Shown here piece by piece: positions 5,941 to 10,225 of a DNA stretch of 10,225 nt; position 1 is the first letter of the stretch, and each line of letters starts with the position of its first letter. The notes below the pieces were generated by a model, which saw only the letters and a list, made by a program, of their open reading frames with translations, was not told the DNA's origin and searched no databases. The stretch covers positions 1 to 10,225 of the forward strand of contig JBCCFC010000403.1 in assembly GCA_039029935.1 (NCBI GenBank), written 5' to 3'. Source of the stretch: G039029935 sp039029935. Lineage in GTDB: Bacteria; Chloroflexota; Anaerolineae; Caldilineales; Caldilineaceae. Both the position numbers and the translations under genes were made by a program.

Positions 5941-7263
5941 TCAGATCAAGTGGAAAATGGTTTGCCGTCCTGACAGCCAACGCATCTGTCCATCGACCAA
6001 CACCGCATCTTCTTCGAGTGCAATGCGCACCACCTGCCCACCCCACTCTGGCACAGCCTTGGTCACATTCAATTCAATTGAGTAGACAGTTGAGTCAAAT
6101 AGTTGGTAATCACCTGTCCCCGGTACGCCATCTTGACGATCCCAAAGGCCGATGACAGGACCCGCTGCATGACCATGATAGCCAAGTGGATGGGTATAGA
6201 CACTGGGGGTTAAGTTCTCGGTCTTGGCCTGTGCAAGCGTCGCTGCCAGCACCTCATTGCCTGTAAGACCGATTTTAATCTGTGCCATCAAAATATCTTG
6301 GAGTCGATTGCCTTCCGCCAGTGCTGCTTTCAAACCAGCGGGCGCATCCTCTTCTCCCGACTTGCGCACATAGGCATGTTGCTGTTGGTCGGTCGCCAAT
6401 CCTAAATAATGAAAACCCATGTCGCAGTGCAGCAGATCACCGGGCAGAATCAACTTGCGGATCGAGCTTTTGGTTTTGCCTGGCGGGTTATTGGACGGAT
6501 CATCCACGCCTTGTCCGGGTGCTTGAATTTTGATGCTGGGTTGAAACCATGCTTGCAACCCCATCGACTGAATTTTCTCACGCATCCACCAGACTACATC
6601 ATCGGTCGTGGTAATGCCGGGCTGGATGGTGCAGGATGAAAAGGCTTCGGCGATGATGGCGTGACCAATCTCGACAAGTCCTGGGTAGACAGTGAGCTCG
6701 GCGGGGATACGGTGTTCGAGCCAGCCAACAGCCAACCGTTCTGCCCCTTGCAGTCGTTTTATATAAGGCTTGCCCGCCTCGCCTAACTTGGTCAACGCCG
6801 CTACCAGATGCACATATTCTGTATATGACAGCCCATCGCCAAAGGCAAAGGTCTTGGATGTGTTGATGCCGATGCTCTTTGGCTCATGCTCCATAATGAG
6901 ACGTGCCAAACGATCATATTGCGCCTCCTTATCAGGATTCCACACCGCCTCGTAATAGCCATCCAGCCCATAACGACTAACCGTGTAGCGCGCGATGTTG
7001 CCCTCTTTATCACGCGCAAAGACCAAAATGGTACGGCGGCGCGCAGACATGGCGGGTGCTGGCAGCATGGACATGATCACGGGGTCTTCGTTATATTCAC
7101 GTGCAATGACGATCCACATGTCAACCCCTTCACGGTCCATCAACATGGGAATCACCGTTTCTAATCGTTCCTTGAGCCACCCATTGCAGACATCCATCTG
7201 CTGGCGTAGTGGCAAAATCTTATTGCAGTATGTGTCCGCTGGTGCATATGTTTGTATTTGCAT
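5941..7263 (-). CDS. M24 family metallopeptidase (Xaa-Pro aminopeptidase/creatinase-like)
   Basis: A 440-residue two-domain protein with the pita-bread fold of the M24 family, which cleaves N-terminal residues next to proline or related amide bonds using two metal ions. The N-terminal creatinase-like domain covers roughly 20-175. The catalytic domain carries all five metal ligands: Asp281 in LLHCDMGF and Asp292 in LATDQQQ (11 apart, as in E. coli PepP), His358 in the HPLGYHGH signature (with His365 as the supporting histidine), Glu397 in YSIELNV, and Glu417 in LEEDAV. There is no signal peptide, so it is cytoplasmic. The ATG at 7263 has only a weak GAAAGAAA upstream. It lies 121 bp after the lipoprotein gene on the same strand, separated by tandem repeats, and ends just before a strong stem-loop. 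The true substrate (Xaa-Pro peptide, creatine-like or other) is not determined by sequence. Confidence 0.9.
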   Translation of the reverse strand: MQIQTYAPADTYCNKILPLRQQMDVCNGWLKERLETVIPMLMDREGVDMWIVIAREYNEDPVIMSMLPAPAMSARRRTILVFARDKEGNIARYTVSRYGLDGYYEAVWNPDKEAQYDRLARLIMEHEPKSIGINTSKTFAFGDGLSYTEYVHLVAALTKLGEAGKPYIKRLQGAERLAVGWLEHRIPAELTVYPGLVEIGHAIIAEAFSSCTIQPGITTTDDVVWWMREKIQSMGLQAWFQPSIKIQAPGQGVDDPSNNPPGKTKSSIRKLILPGDLLHCDMGFHYLGLATDQQQHAYVRKSGEEDAPAGLKAALAEGNRLQDILMAQIKIGLTGNEVLAATLAQAKTENLTPSVYTHPLGYHGHAAGPVIGLWDRQDGVPGTGDYQLFDSTVYSIELNVTKAVPEWGGQVVRIALEEDAVLVDGQMRWLSGRQTIFHLI

Positions 7264-7293
7264 AGTGTTTCTTTCGTTCTATTTGTTTAGCAC

Positions 7294-7379
7294 GTCAGCT
7301 TGTCAGCATTTCAGCAATTCAGCCTCATAAGCTGACAAGCTAACGACCTGACAAGCTGACGACCTGACAAGCTGACCAC
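7294..7379. repeat. 16-bp tandem repeat with an inverted 13-bp partner
   Basis: Three consecutive units, CTGACAAGCTAACGAC (7332-7347), CTGACAAGCTGACGAC (7348-7363) and CTGACAAGCTGACCAC (7364-7379), lie directly beyond the lipoprotein stop codon. GTCAGCTTGTCAG (7294-7306) is the exact reverse complement of the unit core CTGACAAGCTGAC, so it could pair with the second or third copy and slightly less well with the first. Confidence 0.88.
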
Positions 7380-7384
7380 CTACC

Positions 7385-8815
7385 CTACGGTTGCCAAATC
7401 CGCAATGAGCCATTTTGACGCCCAACCGCAACGGCCATGTTGCCATCCATAAGCGGTACGACGGCGATGTTACTCCCCATCGACCCATCAACGGGCATCG
7501 ACCACGCCAGTTCAGCCTCTGTTCCTGTAAAGCGAATTGCACCCAATGTCCGTCGGTTCTGTGTCGGCAACAGCAGTTCAACCTGTCCATCGCCATCAAA
7601 GTCGGCAGCAGCAGCCATGTCCAAATTGCGTGAGCCAATCATGTGCGACGTGTAGCCAGAGAGAGAGCCCACGATGGTGAGCTCGTCATTCTCCCACGTA
7701 TAAAACTCGACCACGCCGCCAATATGTGGTGTGAGGACATCGACTAGGATGGGTTCGTCACCACTAAACGGCGCAACCGCCAGTTGATGTCGCCAGCGAT
7801 TCCCACGACCGATGGCTGGCCCCGCCCCCAGCAGTTCGCCCGTTTCGGCATAGACCACAATCTGCGCACCTTGGCGAGCATCGCTGTGGGTGACGATGAT
7901 GTCGCGCACACCATCCCCCGTGATGTCGGTCCAGATGGGCGAGATGCCCTCGATGACATGTGCTTCTGGGATGACAATGGTGTTGGCAATCGCTGGTACA
8001 GGCACTGTCTCTGGGTTTGTCTCGACCAATGTGACGCTGCCCGCCTCCAGACGGTCGCCCAACACACCGTGTGCATAGCGGTCTGTGGGAGCAGACAACA
8101 ATAGGATGCGTTCATTTTCATCAACCAACAACCGTGCATCGGGCAGTGCATCCACAGCCAACACCGTTTTGGTTTCTCCTTGCATAACCACAAGCTCAAA
8201 CGACTCATTCAAATAGGCGTAGTCGCCACTATTATTTAACAATACTGGATGGGTCGCTGGTGCAAAGGGTTCGTTGGGAACCAGCAGACGAGGTTCGCTG
8301 CTGCCATCGCGATTAACGCCAAGATAGACAAGCGGTGGCATGGCAGGTGGCACTTGTGCAGGCGTGAACTCAGTAAGCTCGATGACTTCACGGCTATCCG
8401 TTGCCCCTATCACAGAAAACGCCTGCACCGTACCATCGCTGAGAACGCTTAACCAGAAGACACCACTCTCGTTCTCGGTTTCATAAGGCAACCCCACCAC
8501 CCAGACTGGCACACTTGTTAGCACAATCGAGGTGGGTTCAATCTCGTTGAGCGGTATTATGGGTGTGTTGCCATCAACAAAACGGTTGCCATCGGGCTGT
8601 TGATAGGTCAACGCAACAGATGTGTTTTGATGAGAAATCGCCTCTGGTGTCGGTGGACTCGGTGTGGTTTGTGTGGAGGCCCCTTCGCGTACCAGTGGCA
8701 GATAGACGGTGCTGTCTGCTGTCGGCCCCATTGCAGGTCTAGCGCAGGACAACATGCTGGCTACGAGGAGGAGGATAAGCCAGCGCATAAGATGTAATCG
8801 ATAAATCATGGTCAT
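7385..8815 (-). CDS. Secreted lipoprotein with FG-GAP/VCBS-type repeats
   Basis: A 476-residue exported protein. Residues 1-24 form a signal peptide: a charged start (MIYRLHLMRW), a hydrophobic core LILLLVAS, and Cys24 after MLS. The Cys suggests lipid attachment, although the lipobox is imperfect (Met at -3, Leu at -2). A Thr/Pro/Ser-rich linker follows (about 45-60), preceded by a YLPLV motif (38-42). The rest is beta-rich, with calcium-binding-type FG-GAP motifs DITGDGVRD (297-305) and DFDGDGQVE (405-413), indicating a partial beta-propeller as in integrin-like and VCBS-repeat proteins. It probably sits on the outer face of the membrane and binds a ligand or surface; no catalytic residues are seen. 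The start could be the ATG at 8815 or the one at 8809; neither has a strong Shine-Dalgarno sequence. A promoter with a consensus -10 box lies upstream. Confidence 0.85.
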   Translation of the reverse strand: MTMIYRLHLMRWLILLLVASMLSCARPAMGPTADSTVYLPLVREGASTQTTPSPPTPEAISHQNTSVALTYQQPDGNRFVDGNTPIIPLNEIEPTSIVLTSVPVWVVGLPYETENESGVFWLSVLSDGTVQAFSVIGATDSREVIELTEFTPAQVPPAMPPLVYLGVNRDGSSEPRLLVPNEPFAPATHPVLLNNSGDYAYLNESFELVVMQGETKTVLAVDALPDARLLVDENERILLLSAPTDRYAHGVLGDRLEAGSVTLVETNPETVPVPAIANTIVIPEAHVIEGISPIWTDITGDGVRDIIVTHSDARQGAQIVVYAETGELLGAGPAIGRGNRWRHQLAVAPFSGDEPILVDVLTPHIGGVVEFYTWENDELTIVGSLSGYTSHMIGSRNLDMAAAADFDGDGQVELLLPTQNRRTLGAIRFTGTEAELAWSMPVDGSMGSNIAVVPLMDGNMAVAVGRQNGSLRIWQP

Positions 8816-8855
8816 TGAATACTCGCAAAATGTTTAAATGGACAAAGGACAGTAT

Positions 8856-8874
8856 CGCAGGTTGGCTACCTGCG
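8856..8874. other. Short hairpin in the lipoprotein leader
   Basis: CGCAGGT (8856-8862) and ACCTGCG (8868-8874) form a 7-bp stem with a 5-base loop. It lies about 40 bases upstream of the lipoprotein start, inside the leader if the promoter at 8892-8920 is used. It could affect leader stability, or end rightward-travelling transcripts, as a short TCTTTG follows on the plus strand. Confidence 0.4.
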
Positions 8875-8891
8875 TCTTTGATGATTTATGC

Positions 8892-8920
8892 ATTATACGT
8901 CTACACGGACCAATGAGCAA
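8892..8920 (-). promoter_or_regulatory. Candidate sigma-70-type promoter of the lipoprotein gene
   Basis: On the minus strand a perfect TATAAT (8897-8892) is preceded, after 17 bases, by TTGCTC (8920-8915), which keeps the TTG of the -35 consensus. Transcription would start near 8885, leaving a leader of about 70 bases. The -35 box is weak, and the region is AT-rich, so this is a candidate only. Confidence 0.4.
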
Positions 8921-8935
8921 CCGATATAATCATTA

Positions 8936-8975
8936 ATTGTTGAACTGTTGAATTTGTGAATTGTTGAATTGTTAA
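8936..8975. repeat. 8-bp tandem repeat (five copies, ATTGTTGA)
   Basis: Five adjoining octamers: ATTGTTGA, ACTGTTGA, ATTTGTGA, ATTGTTGA, ATTGTTAA. Copies two, three and five are diverged. It lies in the spacer between the P450 and lipoprotein genes, just upstream of the candidate promoter, about 80 bases past the P450 stop codon. Confidence 0.8.
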
Positions 8976-9012
8976 TGGTGGACAAGAGCAAGTATCGAGT
9001 CATCCCAACACG

Positions 9013-9042
9013 ACTCGACAATTTATAACTCGATAATTCATA
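9013..9042. repeat. 15-bp direct duplication next to the P450 stop codon
   Basis: ACTCGACAATTTATA (9013-9027) is immediately followed by ACTCGATAATTCATA (9028-9042), two mismatches apart. The pair ends 12 bases before the P450 stop codon (9055-9057). Confidence 0.75.
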
Positions 9043-9054
9043 ATGAGTCTTCAC

Positions 9055-10089
9055 TTAAAGCTGCGCGGCAAGTTTTAATCCGCCTTTAGGCCGCAGTGTC
9101 ATCATCGGCACAGGCTCGACAACACGTTCTTCACTCAAATGAAATGCCACCCGATGAGCGACCGTTGCCAACACCATCTGCGCCTCTAACATCGCAAAGT
9201 GATTGCCAATACATTGTCGTGGTCCACCACCAAAGGGTAAATAGGCAAACTTGGGTATTTGCGCCATCCTCTCTGGGGTAAACCGTTCCGGCACAAAGGT
9301 ATCGGGGTCATCCCACAGATCGGGATGGTGATGCATGGCGTAGATGGGGCAGAATATGTTAGACCCAGCCGCGATGTGATAGCCATCAATCTCGTCGTCA
9401 TCCAGTGCCGTGCGCGTCACCGCCCATGCCGGTGGATAGAGCCGTAGCGTTTCTTGGATGATCATTTTGGTGTAGGGCAGTCGGCTGATGTCGTCCAAGA
9501 TAGGCAGTCGTTTGTCGTCGCCTTTACCCAATACCGTATCTAGTTCTGCGCGTAATTTTGTAGCTTTCTCAGGATGCGTTGCTAGCAGATACCATGCCCA
9601 TGTCAAGGTCATGGATGTTGTTTCGTGTCCCGCCAGCAACATGGTCAACACTTCATCATGCAGTTGCTCATCGCTCATCCGCTCACCTGTGTCCGCATCT
9701 TTGGCCAGCATAAAACGCGAGAGTAGGTCTGTGCTTGCCTGTGCTGTATCAGCATCTAGTGTTTCCAGCATTGCTCGCCTGCGTTGGATAATCTGGTCTG
9801 TCATCCCATGCAGATCACGCAGTGCCGCTTTATACCGTCGATTGCTGCGTGTGGGCAACCAAGGTAGCAGAATCGACACCAAGTTACGCAAGTGCATATG
9901 CCCAAGTACCGTATGAAAGGCATTCCCGATGGCGTCAATTTCGGAGTCCAATGTCAAGCCAAACAGCGTCTGCCCAGCAATATCCAATGTCAATGCTGTC
10001 ATCTCTTCAATCACATCGACGGTCAATTGCTTGTCATGCTTGCCCCGCCAACGGGCAACCATATTCTCTGTACGTTGTGCAAAGATATA
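9055..10089 (-). pseudogene. Cytochrome P450, 5'-truncated by a transposon-derived sequence
   Basis: Recognisable P450 sequence runs from about 10089 to the stop at 9055. From the ATG at 10062 it gives 335 residues, whereas bacterial P450s of this type have about 450. Conserved elements are intact: I-helix AGHETT (144-149), K-helix ETLR (204-207), PERF (258-261), and the haem-binding loop FGGGPRQCIG (277-286) with thiolate ligand Cys284. Upstream of the ATG the frame stays open and P450-like only as far as FAQRTEN. Beyond that it stops resembling a P450, and a different frame encodes the end of a transposase. The lost part, roughly 110 residues, would carry the N-terminal beta sheet, the A-B' substrate region and the C-helix W-x-x-x-R haem contact, so the product is unlikely to work. 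The ATG at 10062 has no good ribosome binding site. The presumed role was monooxygenation with a separate redox partner, none of which is seen here. Confidence 0.8.
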
Positions 10090-10225
10090 CTTTAAACGGG
10101 TAGAAAATGGACTTTCTCGAAAGACTGGAAGTTCAAGGCAAGAAGGGAATCAAGCTCAGATTTATGTTTAGTAGGAGCCTCATCAAGAAAAGAGGAAATA
10201 GCCAGACGAAACTCGTCAAAACTTG
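10082..10225 (-). mobile_element. Right end of an IS630-like insertion in the P450 gene
   Basis: The element end is placed between the transposase stop codon (10092) and the resumption of P450 coding near 10080-10089. The junction region reads, on the minus strand, TTTAAAGTATATCTTTGC and contains TA dinucleotides, the target duplicated by IS630/Tc1 elements. There is no room for a separate terminal inverted repeat outside the transposase frame. So the repeat either overlaps the end of the coding sequence, or the element end is itself trimmed. The other end lies outside the window. Confidence 0.5.
10092..10225 (-). CDS. IS630-like (DDE) transposase, C-terminal fragment
   Basis: A frame open from the window edge encodes 43 residues ending in TAA at 10094-10092. 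It reads SFDEFRLAIS, then SFLDEAPTKHKSELDSLLAL, then NFQSFEKVHFLPV. The F-x-x-F...I..FL, K-x-E-L-x-SLL and NFQ pattern resembles the C-terminal tail after the last catalytic Glu in IS630/Tc1-mariner-family transposases. The catalytic DDE residues would lie beyond the window, so completeness cannot be judged. It is in the same orientation as the P450 gene, but in a different reading frame, and ends about 3 bases from where P450-like sequence resumes. The identification is from pattern recall only. Confidence 0.62.
   Translation of the reverse strand, partial: SFDEFRLAISSFLDEAPTKHKSELDSLLALNFQSFEKVHFLPV

Noticed and set aside
8925..8930. TATAAT on the plus strand
   Set aside because: No gene is transcribed rightward from here; the opposite-strand TATAAT at 8897-8892 is better placed.

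Overview
The window looks like a stretch of a free-living heterotrophic bacterium, most likely Chloroflexota, although no rRNA or other marker gene is present to prove it. The pointers are a secreted lipoprotein with a YLPLV motif after the signal peptide (common in Chloroflexota exported proteins), an N-terminally extended truncated haemoglobin, a bacterial P450, and intergenic spacers rich in short tandem repeats and hairpins. Base composition is moderate and fairly even.

Layout, left to right. Bases 1-66 hold a perfect 16-bp inverted repeat. Bases 158-848 (minus) carry a two-gene, overlapping toxin-antitoxin-like pair: a small antitoxin-like protein followed by a TumE/DUF6516-type toxin. 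Bases 849-1291 are non-coding and contain a terminator-like hairpin. Bases 1292-4376 (minus) hold mgsA (methylglyoxal synthase), then a Gfo/Idh/MocA oxidoreductase, then an amidase-signature hydrolase. The last two are 20 bp apart and probably co-transcribed. An array of four hairpins sits between mgsA and the oxidoreductase gene. Divergent from mgsA, on the plus strand at 4521-5006, is a truncated haemoglobin, whose stop codon lies inside a TGATGAG tandem repeat. It converges on a small acidic hypothetical gene (5227-5637, minus), whose stop codon touches a second, inverted repeat array.

After a roughly 300-bp spacer with two long inverted repeats come an M24 metallopeptidase (5941-7263, minus), a spacer with 16-bp repeats, and an FG-GAP/VCBS-type lipoprotein (7385-8815, minus). 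A 239-bp spacer holds a plausible promoter and two further tandem repeats. The right end is a cytochrome P450 gene (from 9055, minus) that has lost its 5' part. At about 10081-10092 the P450 reading stops and the C-terminal end of an IS630-like transposase begins and runs off the window.

Genes that can be tied together are the antitoxin/toxin pair and the oxidoreductase/amidase pair. The other neighbours are not an obvious single pathway. The most notable signals are the transposon-truncated P450, the hairpin array with a shared tetraloop pattern, and the recurring placement of different short tandem repeats directly at gene 3' ends.
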